Shown here: piece by piece, positions 44,121 to 52,677 of the stretch | How positions within the stretch are numbered: the stretch's first letter is position 1 | How the letters are laid out: the number at the start of each line of letters is the position of its first letter | From: DASWNP01 sp036399175 | Lineage (GTDB): Bacteria; Acidobacteriota; Blastocatellia; Pyrinomonadales; Pyrinomonadaceae | NCBI GenBank assembly: GCA_036399175.1 | Contig: DASWNP010000046.1 | Location: forward strand, 124,001 to 188,000 | DNA length: 64,000 nt | Direction: 5' to 3' | The notes under the pieces: model-generated | Seen by the model: only the letters and a program-made list of their open reading frames with translations | Database searches by the model: none | What the model was told of the DNA's origin: nothing | Translations under genes and position numbers: made by a program

Positions 44121-45782
44121 TCAAGCCAGCACGGGCGGCAGGACGAACTGACCGAGGTGCGCGCCTTCGTAGTTGAGCGCGACGCGCAAGGCCATCTCGA
44201 GGGCGTCGCGCGTTTCTTCGGGGGCGACGACCGCATCGACGTAGCCGCGCGCGGCGGCATACTTCGCGTCGAGCTGCCGCTCGTAATCCTCGCGCACGCG
44301 CTCCATCTCCGCCTTCAGAGTCTCTTCGGGCTCGCGCCCTTCGCGCTTCAGCTTGTCGAGCTGCGTGCCGTAGATGGCCTGCACCGCCGAGTCGCCCTCC
44401 ATGACGCCCATCCTTCCGGTCGGCCAACTGAAGATGAAGTCGGGGTCGAAGCCCTGTCCGGCCATCGCGTAATAGCCCGCGCCGGAGGCGTGGTTGATGG
44501 TCAGAACGATTTTGGGGACGCTCGCCGTCGCCATCGCTTCGACGAAACGCGCGCCCGCGCGGATGATGCCCGAATGCTCGGCCTCCGCCCCGACCATGAA
44601 GCCCGACACGTCCTGTATGAAGACGAGCGGCGTCCGATGGCGGTTGCAGAGGTCGATGAAATAGGCGACCTTCTCTGCCGATTCGGTGTAAACGATGCCG
44701 CCGAACCTGGGTGCGCCGCCTGCGGGCGAGCGAATCAGCCCTCGATTGTTGGCGATGATGCCGACCTGTATGCCGCGTATGCGCGCGTGGCCGGTCAACA
44801 TCTCCTTCGCGTAGTCGGCCTGAAACTCGTCGAGGTGTCCTTCGTCGAGCAGGCAGCGCAGAACTTCGCGCGCGTCGTAGGGCTGTCGATGGTCTTGGGG
44901 GACAAGCTCGTAGAGGTCTGTTTCGGGGCGCGCGGGCTCGGCGCTCTCCCTGATGGAGACTGCGCTCGCGGGCGCTGTGGGAAGCTCCGAGACGATTTCT
45001 CTAATCTTGGCGAGGCAGCGCTCGTCGTTTTCGACGCGGTAGTGCGCGACGCCGGAAAGCTCCGTGTGCGTGCGCGCGCCGCCGAGCGTCTCGTTGTCGA
45101 TGGTCTGTCCCGTCGCGCCTTTGACGAGATTCGCGCCGCCCAGACCCATGAACGAAGTGTTCTCGACCATGAGGATGATGTCGGAGAGCGCGGGCAGGTA
45201 AGCGCCGCCCGCGACGCACGGCCCCATCACCGCCGAAATCTGCGGGACGCGCAGGTAGCGACGCATAATCGAGTTGTAATAGAAGATGCGCGCCGCGCCG
45301 TACTGACCCGGAAAAACGCCGCCCTGATACGGCAAATTCACGCCCGCCGAATCGACCAGATAGATAATCGGCACGCGCGAGCGCATGGCAATCTCCTGCG
45401 CGCGCAGAATCTTCTTGATGGTCTCAGGCCACCACGAACCGGCCTTCACCGTCGCGTCGTTGGCGACGACCACGACCTCGCGCCCCTCGACCAGCCCGGT
45501 CAAAGTCACGACGCCCGCCGCCGGAGCGCCGCCCTTGTATTCGTCGTAGGCGACGAGCAGGCCAATCTCCTGCGCATACGCGCCCCGGTCGAGCAGAAGC
45601 TCGATGCGCTCGCGCGCCGTGAGCTTGCCCTGGCTGTGCTGGCGCTCGATTTTGTCGGGGCCGCCGCCGCGCCTGAGCTTGGCTTCGAGGCGTCGAAGCT
45701 CCTCGACCGCCTCGCGCATGCGCGAGGGTCTCGTTTGCGCAACCGCCCCCGCGTCCGGTCTGTCTTCAACGCCTTTCGGCAT
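44121..45782 (-). CDS. Acyl-CoA carboxylase, carboxyltransferase (beta) subunit
   Basis: 553 residues from the ATG at 45782; an ATG at 45719 (before REAVEELRR) is an alternative. It transfers carboxyl from biotin to an acyl-CoA. GKLTARERIELLLD, VDSAGVNLPYQ, GPCVAGGAYLPALSD, IQDVSGFMVG and HASGAGYYAMAG are typical. Overall it resembles methylcrotonyl- and propionyl-CoA carboxylase beta chains; the first would fit the AtuA/terpene neighbourhood and the second the mutase. The biotin-carrying alpha subunit is not adjacent. Confidence 0.88.
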   Translation of the reverse strand: MPKGVEDRPDAGAVAQTRPSRMREAVEELRRLEAKLRRGGGPDKIERQHSQGKLTARERIELLLDRGAYAQEIGLLVAYDEYKGGAPAAGVVTLTGLVEGREVVVVANDATVKAGSWWPETIKKILRAQEIAMRSRVPIIYLVDSAGVNLPYQGGVFPGQYGAARIFYYNSIMRRYLRVPQISAVMGPCVAGGAYLPALSDIILMVENTSFMGLGGANLVKGATGQTIDNETLGGARTHTELSGVAHYRVENDERCLAKIREIVSELPTAPASAVSIRESAEPARPETDLYELVPQDHRQPYDAREVLRCLLDEGHLDEFQADYAKEMLTGHARIRGIQVGIIANNRGLIRSPAGGAPRFGGIVYTESAEKVAYFIDLCNRHRTPLVFIQDVSGFMVGAEAEHSGIIRAGARFVEAMATASVPKIVLTINHASGAGYYAMAGQGFDPDFIFSWPTGRMGVMEGDSAVQAIYGTQLDKLKREGREPEETLKAEMERVREDYERQLDAKYAAARGYVDAVVAPEETRDALEMALRVALNYEGAHLGQFVLPPVLA

Positions 45783-45988
45783 CACAGCATTACCCACCGA
45801 TTCGAGGCCGAACGCGCCCCAACCTTCCCCTCCATGCGAGAAGCGCGAACGCCTTTCTTCGGCTCGTACCAACAAATTATGAGAGCTTAATTTGAACTCA
45901 AAATAGCACAGGAGCGACGCTCAAGACAACGCGCTCGCCCGGCGACCGAGCGGCGCTGCGCCCCGTGCGCGCGTCGCAAATTAAACGA

Positions 45989-46017
45989 TTGACTTCGGAC
46001 TGGTTTTATCATAAAAG
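45989..46017 (+). promoter_or_regulatory. Candidate promoter for the MltF-like gene
   Basis: TTGACT, 17 bases, TAAAAG, about 105 bases before the gene. The rest of 45783-46123 shows no coding signal. Confidence 0.35.
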
Positions 46018-46123
46018 CTCTAACGCCCCACCTTTCCCCAACCTATCCAGAGGGTTCGCAAATCCGCCCCCGCATGCAGTTGAAGTTGAAGCTGATTCAA
46101 TTTCCCCACGTGAGTTTCAGACC

Positions 46124-47656
46124 ATGAAAATCCCGACCTGTATCGTGGCGCTCTTTCTGCTTCTGATAGTCCTTTCCGGTCTTCCGGCCTGCCAGCGCAA
46201 CACTTCGACGACAACACGAGAGGCCGCCTCTACTTCCGAGTCGCCCGTGCCCGAAGTCGAGCCCTTCGAGCGCGACCTCGACGTGATTCGAGCCAGCGCC
46301 AATCTCATCATGCTCGCGCCCTACAACTCGACGACTTACTTTCTCTATCGCGGCGAGCCGATGGGCTACGAGTACGAGTTGCTCAGAGAGTTTGCCATCT
46401 CGCAGGGGTTGACGCTCAAGGTCGAGGTCGTGGCCGACCGCAAGAAGATTTACGAACTGCTCAATAACGGCGAGGGCGACATCGCCGCCGCGCGTCTCAT
46501 CCCGACGCCGGAGGACGAACGCAGAGTTCATTTCACGCGCGAGCTTTACCGCACCGAGCCCGCTCTCGTTCAACAGGCCGAAGCGCCCGACGAGGCCAAC
46601 ATGCCCGAAGCCTCCGAGAAGGCTCTGGAGCCCGGCCCCGCCGACCAGATGCCCGAGATGGACATACAGGCTCGGCTCGTCAACAACCCCGCGCAGCTCG
46701 CCGGAAAGAAGGTCGATATACCGGCGAAGCATCCTTACAAAAAGACGCTCATCGAGCTGGCCGACGACATCTCCGGCGACATCGAAGTGGTCGAGTGGAA
46801 CGGGAAAATTGAAGACGAGGCTCTGGCGCAGAAGGTTGCGCGCGGCGAGGTCGAGTTCACGGTGATGCAGAGCAATCTGGCCGAGCTGAAGGAGGCTGAG
46901 TTCAGCAATCTCAAGGTGCGTCCCGTCGTCGGGCGCACGCACAAGGTCGCCTGGGCGGTTCGCAAAAACTCTCCGCAGTTGCTCTCGGAGTTGAACCGTT
47001 GGATTGAAGAGAAGAAGAACACGCCGCTCTTCGACCGTATCTACAAGAAGTATTTCATCGACCGCCAGAGCTACCGCGAGCGCGTGGCGAGCGAATACCT
47101 GACCTCGGCCACAGGCAAGCTCTGCCAGTACGACGAGCTGATGAAACGCTACGCGCCCGAACTGAACTGGGACTGGCGACTGCTTGCCTCGCAAGCTTAT
47201 CAGGAGTCGCGCTTCAAGCCGGAGGCGCGCTCGTGGGCTGGCGCTACGGGTCTGCTCCAGCTCATGCCGAGGACGGCGAAAGAGTTCGGCGTCCAGAATC
47301 CTTTAGACCCGGAAGACAACGTGCGCGGCGCGGTGAAGTTTCTCAAGTGGCTCGATAACTACTGGACGCGTCGTATCGAAGACGAGCGCGAACGTCTCAA
47401 GTTCACGCTCGCTTCTTACAACACGGGGCAGGGACACGTCGAGGATGCGCAGAGGCTCACGGAGAAGTACGGCGGGAATCCGAAGGTTTGGGACGACGTT
47501 TCCTACTGGCTCTTGCAGAAATCAAAACAGCAGTATATCGCCGACCCCGTCGTCAAGTACGGCTTCTGCCGGGGCGTCGAGCCGGTCAACTATGTGCAGT
47601 TGATTCTCGAACGCTTCGACCACTACCGGCAGTTCGTTAGCAATCAGGGGCGCTGA
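46124..47656 (+). CDS. MltF-like membrane-bound lytic murein transglycosylase (lipoprotein)
   Basis: 510 residues from the ATG at 46124, where a lipoprotein signal with lipobox LPAC (Cys23) begins. Residues ~55-310 form a periplasmic solute-binding (SBP_bac_3) domain interrupted by an acidic insert near 150-185. The C-terminal SLT domain (about 335-490) has the catalytic Glu in QAYQESRFKPEA and GATGLLQLMPRTA. The enzyme cleaves peptidoglycan with anhydro-muramyl formation. The two-domain order equals MltF (YfhD). Confidence 0.87.
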   Translation: MKIPTCIVALFLLLIVLSGLPACQRNTSTTTREAASTSESPVPEVEPFERDLDVIRASANLIMLAPYNSTTYFLYRGEPMGYEYELLREFAISQGLTLKVEVVADRKKIYELLNNGEGDIAAARLIPTPEDERRVHFTRELYRTEPALVQQAEAPDEANMPEASEKALEPGPADQMPEMDIQARLVNNPAQLAGKKVDIPAKHPYKKTLIELADDISGDIEVVEWNGKIEDEALAQKVARGEVEFTVMQSNLAELKEAEFSNLKVRPVVGRTHKVAWAVRKNSPQLLSELNRWIEEKKNTPLFDRIYKKYFIDRQSYRERVASEYLTSATGKLCQYDELMKRYAPELNWDWRLLASQAYQESRFKPEARSWAGATGLLQLMPRTAKEFGVQNPLDPEDNVRGAVKFLKWLDNYWTRRIEDERERLKFTLASYNTGQGHVEDAQRLTEKYGGNPKVWDDVSYWLLQKSKQQYIADPVVKYGFCRGVEPVNYVQLILERFDHYRQFVSNQGR

Positions 47657-47660
47657 ATCC

Positions 47661-47798
47661 AAAAGCAATTCAAACAGGGATGAACAGAAATGATGAATGC
47701 GGAATGCGGAATGATGAATTAAAAGACAAAATGCTTTCTGCTTTTCATTCCGCATTCATCATTCATCATTCATCATTTGTCTTTATCCCTGTTAATTT
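47661..47798. repeat. Palindromic element 19 (AATGCGG/AATGATG type with AACAGGGAT ends)
   Basis: AAACAGGGATGAACAG opens it; AATGATGAATGCGGAATGCG pairs with CATTCCGCATTCATCATTC; ATCCCTGTTAATTT closes it. Centre AAAAGACAAAATGCTTTCTG, then CTTTT. The last codons and TGA stop of the GNAT gene lie in the right part. Confidence 0.8.
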
Positions 47799-48297
47799 CC
47801 TTCCTGAACGCCTTGAGGTCGAAATGAAGCAGGGGCAGCATGCGTCCGGGAAGGACTTCCGACGCCGCCTCGCCGACTCGAACCGCGCCCATTCGCAGAT
47901 AAAAATCTTCCGCGTAAGGGTCGCTGTCTATCGTCAGAATTTGAAAGCCGAGCCCCCTCGCCGTCTCGACCGCATGCTCCCACAGCCGTCTGCCGAACCC
48001 TCTGCCGATGGCCGACGGCTCGACGAATAGATGCTCAAGCGCGACGCTTCCGTCCGCGTTCTCCCGCAAGCTGTAAAACCCCTCGACGCGATTATCCTCT
48101 TCCAAAACGTAAACCGGATGAGAAGCAACGTACTCGCGCGTCAGTGTGAGCGCGGCGCGACACGCGCTCAAAAACTCCGCGTCGTAATCCCAATGCCCTT
48201 TCGAGCGCAACGCGAGTTCCGACAGACGAGCGGCCTCACTCGGCGCGGCGGCGCGAATCATGGAAGACGAAATCGCAAAGCTCTCGCTCATCTTCAC
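47773..48297 (-). CDS. GNAT family N-acetyltransferase
   Basis: 174 residues. ALEHLFVEPSAIGRGFGRRLW gives the acetyl-CoA loop (Q/RxxGxG/A as RGFGRR), followed by FQILTIDSDPYAEDFYLRMG. Substrate unknown. The last seven residues (INRDKDK) and the stop are encoded by the neighbouring palindromic element, so the tail is probably not part of the ancestral fold. Confidence 0.85.
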   Translation of the reverse strand: MKMSESFAISSSMIRAAAPSEAARLSELALRSKGHWDYDAEFLSACRAALTLTREYVASHPVYVLEEDNRVEGFYSLRENADGSVALEHLFVEPSAIGRGFGRRLWEHAVETARGLGFQILTIDSDPYAEDFYLRMGAVRVGEAASEVLPGRMLPLLHFDLKAFRKEINRDKDK

Positions 48298-48310
48298 TCG
48301 TGCGTCTGTT

Positions 48311-48342
48311 GTCTCTCGTCAATCGTCTATGGTCTATCGTCC
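48311..48342. repeat. One-sided heptad repeat
   Basis: GTCTCTCGTCAATCGTCTAT and two further heptads of GTCTATC type, without a pairing arm. Looks like half of a palindromic element. Confidence 0.45.
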
Positions 48343-48345
48343 GCC

Positions 48346-49665
48346 CTACTGCCAGACCGCTTTCATCAACTCTCTCGCGTTCGCCTTCGCGGGGATACCT
48401 TCGAGGATGGCGACGCGCGCCCCGCGACGCTCCATGTGGACGCCGCCCTCGGCGGTCTGCCACTGTCGCAAGGTGGCATCTTCGCCGGGCGCGGCGTTTG
48501 AGCCGCCCGCGTCTTTGTAGCGAAGGGCGGTGCGCTGCGCGTAGGCGTCGAAGAACTCGGAGGCGTCCTGCTCGGTGTCCCAGGCGGTCAACTGCGCGAG
48601 CACGACGCCGCCCGTGCGCGGCTCTTCGTAGAGCGCGTAGCGGTCGCCGCCCCAGCCCGCAGAGGCTTTGCCCGACGCATCTTCGGCCTTCAGGTATTCG
48701 TCGAGGATGAGATAGAAGCTCCACTCGCCGTTCACGTCGTAATCGGTGCGCTTCCAGCCCGCGCCGAGCATCGACGAGAGGTCGCGCATCTCGACTTTGA
48801 CCGGCGCTTCACGCGCGAAATACTTTTCGGCGTGGAGAATCTGCTCGCTCGATTGCGGCAAATCCGTGTAAGCCTTCGAGAGCAGCTCCCAGCCGCCCTT
48901 TCGATAAACCTGCGCGGCAAACTTCATCCCCCGGTCATACGGAAACAGCAGCGACTCACGCAGGGCGCGCGGCGCGCGGTCAATCTGCTCTGTGGAATTG
49001 TTGCCCGCCGTCATCGACTTCATCATGGCGAAGGCGCGCAAGGGGTTCGCCATGATGTACTGCGTCATCACGAACGTCGCATCGCCTTCGACGAGAGCCT
49101 GCGCCGCAAGCTCGGCGTCCGAGTCGCCCTTCGGCCACTTCTCGAAGCGACGGAGGTTGAAATGCTGGTCTTGCAGGGCGTGGGTCAGCTCGTGCGCCAT
49201 GACGGGCTTCTGGCCGTCGAGGTCAATCCAGTCGGCGAGATAAAACTCCTGCGTCTTCGGGTCGTAGTAGCCCGCCACCTGCTCGGCCAGCAAACTGACG
49301 ATGAAGGGACGGAGACGGAAGTCAGCGGGCACGAGGCCGTACTTTTTGAGGGCGACTTCGGTCGAGCGCATCTCTTCGGGCGTCGTATCCTCGTCGAGAT
49401 TCTTAATAATCATCTTCTCGATGTCGGCGCGCGACTGCGCCCCGCTGCGCACCTGCCTGAGCACCGGCAGCTTCCTGATTTTGCTCGTCTCCTGCAAGAC
49501 CTCTGTAGTGGCCGAGACGACCGCCGCGCTCTTCGGGTTGACGGTCGCCGTCTGCGTGCGCTGCGCGTGCGTCGCGCCGGGCAGGAAGGCCGCCAGAGCA
49601 GCCACAACCGAGAGGAGAAGAACGCCGAACGCGGCGTTTGCCGAACGTTTGATTTTCTTTGACAT
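48346..49665 (-). CDS. Secreted HExxH zinc metalloprotease-like protein
   Basis: 439 residues from the ATG at 49665, where a signal peptide (1-34, ending THAQ) begins; the open frame continues upstream without similarity. HELTH at 158-162 with downstream Glu193 in VEGDATF is a gluzincin-type zinc site. The remaining sequence (GGWELLSKAYTDLPQSSEQILH) is typical of a periplasmic peptidase family found in Acidobacteriota and relatives. Substrate unknown. Confidence 0.75.
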   Translation of the reverse strand: MSKKIKRSANAAFGVLLLSVVAALAAFLPGATHAQRTQTATVNPKSAAVVSATTEVLQETSKIRKLPVLRQVRSGAQSRADIEKMIIKNLDEDTTPEEMRSTEVALKKYGLVPADFRLRPFIVSLLAEQVAGYYDPKTQEFYLADWIDLDGQKPVMAHELTHALQDQHFNLRRFEKWPKGDSDAELAAQALVEGDATFVMTQYIMANPLRAFAMMKSMTAGNNSTEQIDRAPRALRESLLFPYDRGMKFAAQVYRKGGWELLSKAYTDLPQSSEQILHAEKYFAREAPVKVEMRDLSSMLGAGWKRTDYDVNGEWSFYLILDEYLKAEDASGKASAGWGGDRYALYEEPRTGGVVLAQLTAWDTEQDASEFFDAYAQRTALRYKDAGGSNAAPGEDATLRQWQTAEGGVHMERRGARVAILEGIPAKANARELMKAVWQ

Positions 49666-49770
49666 CTTGAACCTTTCGCTCTTATAGTCCGCCTGAAAAC
49701 CCAACTCGCAGATTCCCCGGATGCCCGCAAATCGAGAGCGCAAGAGGGCGAGGGAGGCGCTGTACTTCTG

Positions 49771-50274
49771 ATGACGCTTCGGCCTGAAGACGATGCTTTG
49801 TATGATATCTGGCATGAAACGGCGCTCCGTGTCCGCTACGCCGAGACAGACCGCATGGGCGTAGTGTACCACGCCAACTATCTCGTCTGGTTCGAGATTG
49901 GACGCACCGAATTCTGCCGTGCGCGCGGCTTCGCCTACCGCGACATGGAGGAGAACGACAACGCCTTCCTCGTCGTCGCCGAAAGCTACTGCCGCTACAA
50001 AGCTCCCGCGCACTACGACGACGAATTGATTGTCCGCACGCACATCACGGAACTGCGTCGTCGCTCCGTCCGCTTCGGCTACGAGATACTGAGAATCGCC
50101 GACGGCCTCGTCATCGCCGAAGGCGAGACCGGCCACGTCGTCACCGACGCCAACGGGCGCGTTATCTCCATGCCCGAAACCTACCGCCAACTGCTCTGCG
50201 CCGAACCCATCGCCCCAAACTCCCCGCTCCCGCCGCCCAGAGGCGAGCGCGTCCCCGAAGAAGGAGCGCCGTAA
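49771..50274 (+). CDS. YbgC-like acyl-CoA thioesterase (hot-dog fold)
   Basis: 167 residues. RVRYAETDRMGVVYHANYLVWFE is the 4HBT signature (here split: Asp in ETDRMG, then VVYHANYL). The Tol-Pal-associated YbgC and related enzymes hydrolyse short acyl-CoA or acyl-ACP. No tol genes are nearby. The low-complexity C-terminus (PNSPLPPPRGERVPEE) is extra. The TAA stop touches element 20. Confidence 0.85.
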   Translation: MTLRPEDDALYDIWHETALRVRYAETDRMGVVYHANYLVWFEIGRTEFCRARGFAYRDMEENDNAFLVVAESYCRYKAPAHYDDELIVRTHITELRRRSVRFGYEILRIADGLVIAEGETGHVVTDANGRVISMPETYRQLLCAEPIAPNSPLPPPRGERVPEEGAP

Positions 50275-50435
50275 GCAATCAGCTTTCAGCTTTCAGCTTT
50301 CAGCAATCAGCAGTCAGCAGTCAGCCAAACCGAAAAGCCGCACAGAAAAGCTGCCGACGATGAGTTTCAACCGACTCATTCATTCAACTGTTTGGCTGAA
50401 AGCTGAAAGCTGATTGCTGAAAGCTCCCGGCTTAC
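50274..50435. repeat. Palindromic heptad element 20 (TCAGCTT/TCAGCAG type)
   Basis: Begins TAAGCAATCAGCTTTCAGC and ends GCTGAAAGCTCCCGGCTTA. The two ends supply the TAA stops of the convergent thioesterase and YmdB genes. Confidence 0.75.
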
Positions 50436-51214
50436 GATTCATGTTTGAGAGAAAGGCGCGAAATCTCGCGTGCGCGGCCTGTCGTCTCGTCGATGTCGAG
50501 CAGGACGGCGCAGATGCGCACCTCGCCTTTGGAATGCTCGGCGCGCTTGTGTACGACCGAGGTGAAGCGCGCGATAACGTCTTCGCGCTCCATGCCGATG
50601 ACGCCCGCGTAGCTGCCGGTCATGCCGATGTCCGTGAGGTACGCCGTACCGTTCGGGAGAATCCGCTCGTCAGCCGTCTGGACGTGCGTGTGCGTGCCGA
50701 CAACAGCCGAGACGCGCCCGTCCAGATACCAGCCCATCGCGCTCTTCTCCGAAGTCGCCTCGGCGTGCATATCGACCAGACGCACGCGCACCGCTTCGTC
50801 GAGCGACGAGACGAGTTCGTCGGCGACACGAAACGGGTCGTCCGAAGCCTGCATGAAGACGCGCCCGATGAGATTGATGACGGCGACGCGCATGCCGCGC
50901 ACTTCCCCGACCCAGATGCCTTTGCCGGGAGTGCCCGGCGGGTAGTTGGCCGGGCGCAGCAGTCGCTTCTGCCGCTCGATGTACGGAATAACTTCTCGCT
51001 TGTCGAAGATGTGGTTGCCGGAGGTCATCACGTCGATTCCGGCGTCGAAAAGCTCTTCGGCCAGCGAAGGGGTGATGGAGTAGCCGCCCGCCACGTTTTC
51101 GGCGTTCATCACGGCCAAATCAATCGAGTGCTGCTCGCGCAAGTCCTGTATGCGCTCAAGGACGGCTATGCGTCCGGGTCGCGCCACCACGTCGCCAAGC
51201 ATCAAGACTTTCAT
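50432..51214 (-). CDS. YmdB-type metallophosphoesterase (TIGR00282 family)
   Basis: 260 residues from the ATG at 51214; the longer open frame runs into the 6S RNA gene and is not used. MKVLMLGDVVARPGR, MNAENVAGGYSITP, TSGNHIFDKREV and HAEATSEKSAMGWYLDG, VGTHTHVQTADE carry the metal ligands. In Bacillus, YmdB hydrolyses 2',3'- or 3',5'-cyclic nucleotides and affects biofilm formation. The 230-base gap upstream separates it from the 6S RNA. Confidence 0.88.
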   Translation of the reverse strand: MKVLMLGDVVARPGRIAVLERIQDLREQHSIDLAVMNAENVAGGYSITPSLAEELFDAGIDVMTSGNHIFDKREVIPYIERQKRLLRPANYPPGTPGKGIWVGEVRGMRVAVINLIGRVFMQASDDPFRVADELVSSLDEAVRVRLVDMHAEATSEKSAMGWYLDGRVSAVVGTHTHVQTADERILPNGTAYLTDIGMTGSYAGVIGMEREDVIARFTSVVHKRAEHSKGEVRICAVLLDIDETTGRAREISRLSLKHES

Positions 51215-51445
51215 CGAGTTTCTACCTGCTGCTGCCCCTCGCGTCAGCCGACCCGCCAAAGTGAAAGCGCGCCCCGCACCGGAAACTTTCGGCGAGCCGC
51301 GCTTTACTTTACTGCCACTGCGAATCGAAAGACTTTTTGATACTAATTTGGATAAGCGATTCGGATCCTCCGAACGCGAAGCGGCGCTTATCCGACCCTT
51401 CAGCCTCAGGCCAAGAAGACCGTCCGCGTTCGACGCTTCAAAAAA

Positions 51446-51651
51446 GGCGGAGGGAAATCCGCGTTGGCCGCTCCGAGGCCGTAATTGAACCTGCACTAAA
51501 CAGGTGGGTGACCTTTAAGAGCCGCAGCCTCCGGCAGTTCCCTTTCAGTGAGGGAATGCACTGGCGAAACGGCATCGGTCTCCCTTATCAACGGCGTTGG
51601 CTCAATCATCGTGAATCGGTGACGAACCCCGCAGACTAAACTCCCTCAGCC
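51446..51651 (-). ncRNA. ssrS: 6S RNA (ssrS), candidate
   Basis: A 206-base region directly downstream of zapA, where ssrS often lies. The 5' end GGCUGAGGGA pairs with 3' UCCCUCCGCC (9 of 10). GAGCC pairs with GGCUC inside. A terminal hairpin GCAUUCCCU-cactgaa-AGGGAACUGC forms the apex, and ACCUG-UUUAGUG-CAGGU lies on the 3' side of the central bubble. This reproduces the long rod with a central bubble that mimics an open promoter for RNA polymerase. TAGTAT (51658-51663) sits at -10 distance and T6 follows the 3' end. Confidence 0.75.
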
Positions 51652-51701
51652 GAAACGATACTACCATATGCTTCGACGTAAAAAAAGCGCTCTCTTAAAA
51701 A

Positions 51702-51826
51702 CAGTGACGAGTGATGAGTGACGAGTGACGAGCAAGGCGGAAAGACAAGTAAATCGTTAATCGTCAATCGTAAATAGTTAAAGGCAGGTTTTATCTATTT
51801 ACGATTGACGATTAACGATTTACGAA
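51702..51826. repeat. Palindromic element 21 (AGTGACG plus GTAAATC types)
   Basis: CAGTGACGAGTGATGAGTGA on the left is unpaired; inner heptads TAAATCGTTAATCGTCAATC pair with GATTGACGATTAACGATTTA. Centre AAAGGCAGGTTTT. The TAA stop of zapA is in the right arm. Confidence 0.75.
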
Positions 51827-52191
51827 AAGACGATTGTGCTCTGCGGGTTGTTCTGCTGGTCGGAGTTGTGGGGGCGGGTTTTGAGAAGACGGTCGAGCAT
51901 TTCGGCGCATTCGGCGCTGCGGGAGGCGAGTTGCGAGTCGGCCTGTTCGTGGAGACGTTTGAGACGATGAAGCTCGTCGGCGATGTGCAGGGCGGCGAGG
52001 ATGGCGACCTTGAGCGAATCGACCGTGAGCGTGCCCGAAGATATTTCGCGCATCCGCCGGTCAACGAACTCGGCCAGCTCGGTGACGTACTCGCTGTCGC
52101 CGTCGGAGCGAATGTTGTAGGTCTGGTTGTAAATCTCGACGCGAATGGTGGGCGTTCCCATCGCGTCGGACGTGCCTTTAATTGCGCTCAT
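51820..52191 (-). CDS. zapA: Cell division protein ZapA
   Basis: 123 residues. IRVEIYNQTYNIRSDGD is the FtsZ-binding N-terminal domain; YVTELAEFVDRRMREIS and the following helix form the dimer/tetramer coiled coil. ZapA crosslinks FtsZ filaments. It follows a ZapB-like gene by 22 bases and precedes 6S RNA. The stop is repeat-derived. Confidence 0.88.
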   Translation of the reverse strand: MSAIKGTSDAMGTPTIRVEIYNQTYNIRSDGDSEYVTELAEFVDRRMREISSGTLTVDSLKVAILAALHIADELHRLKRLHEQADSQLASRSAECAEMLDRLLKTRPHNSDQQNNPQSTIVFS

Positions 52192-52213
52192 CGGTCTTCA
52201 GAACCTCCGCGCA

Positions 52214-52495
52214 TTATTTGCGCATCACTTCGACCGCTTCCGGGTCGAGCACGGCGATGGCGTCGAGCATCGCTTCCACCTTCAGACGAATCGTGTCGCG
52301 CTCCGAGAGCAGGCGCTCGACGTGTGCTTCGAGTCGCTCTTTCTCGTCGAGCAGGTTGCCCAACTCGCGCCGGACGGATGCTACCTCGCGCTCTAAGACT
52401 TCTTTCTCCTGGCGAAGCGTTTTCGTCAGCTCGATGGTGCGGTAAATTTTATCTTCGAGATGTGAGAATTTTTCCAATCCGGTTAGTCCGACCAT
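52214..52495 (-). CDS. ZapB-like coiled-coil cell division protein
   Basis: 93 residues, nearly all coiled coil from residue 10 (LEKFSHLEDKIYRTIE onward). ZapB works with ZapA and MatP at the division site in E. coli; position before zapA and size support this role. Sequence identity in such coiled coils is weak evidence, so the symbol is left open. Confidence 0.65.
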   Translation of the reverse strand: MVGLTGLEKFSHLEDKIYRTIELTKTLRQEKEVLEREVASVRRELGNLLDEKERLEAHVERLLSERDTIRLKVEAMLDAIAVLDPEAVEVMRK

Positions 52496-52572
52496 CGTCT
52501 CTCCTCACAGAAGCGGGGCTGCAAAACTGCCGAGCGATTATCCGACTTCCAAGCCGCGAGCGCAAGAGTGAA

Positions 52573-52677
52573 AAGTCTAAACTACAGTCGTGAGTCTGGA
52601 GTCTGAAGTCTCGGAGTCAAAGACAGATGATTTTTTGTTTTGACTCCAGACTTCAGACTCCAGACTCCAGACTTTTA
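52573..52677. repeat. Palindromic heptad element 22 (AGTCTGG type)
   Basis: GTGAGTCTGGAGTCTGAAGT on the left; GACTCCAGACTTCAGACTCC on the right. Centre AAAGACAGATGATTTTTTG, then TTTT. Directly downstream of pheT. Confidence 0.8.

Noticed and set aside
48346..50190. 614-residue frame of the HExxH protein
   Set aside because: The extension overlaps the divergent thioesterase on the other strand; the signal peptide starts at 49665.
50432..51496. 354-residue version of the YmdB-like protein
   Set aside because: The extension crosses into the 6S RNA candidate and lacks similarity; the family begins at MKVLMLGD.
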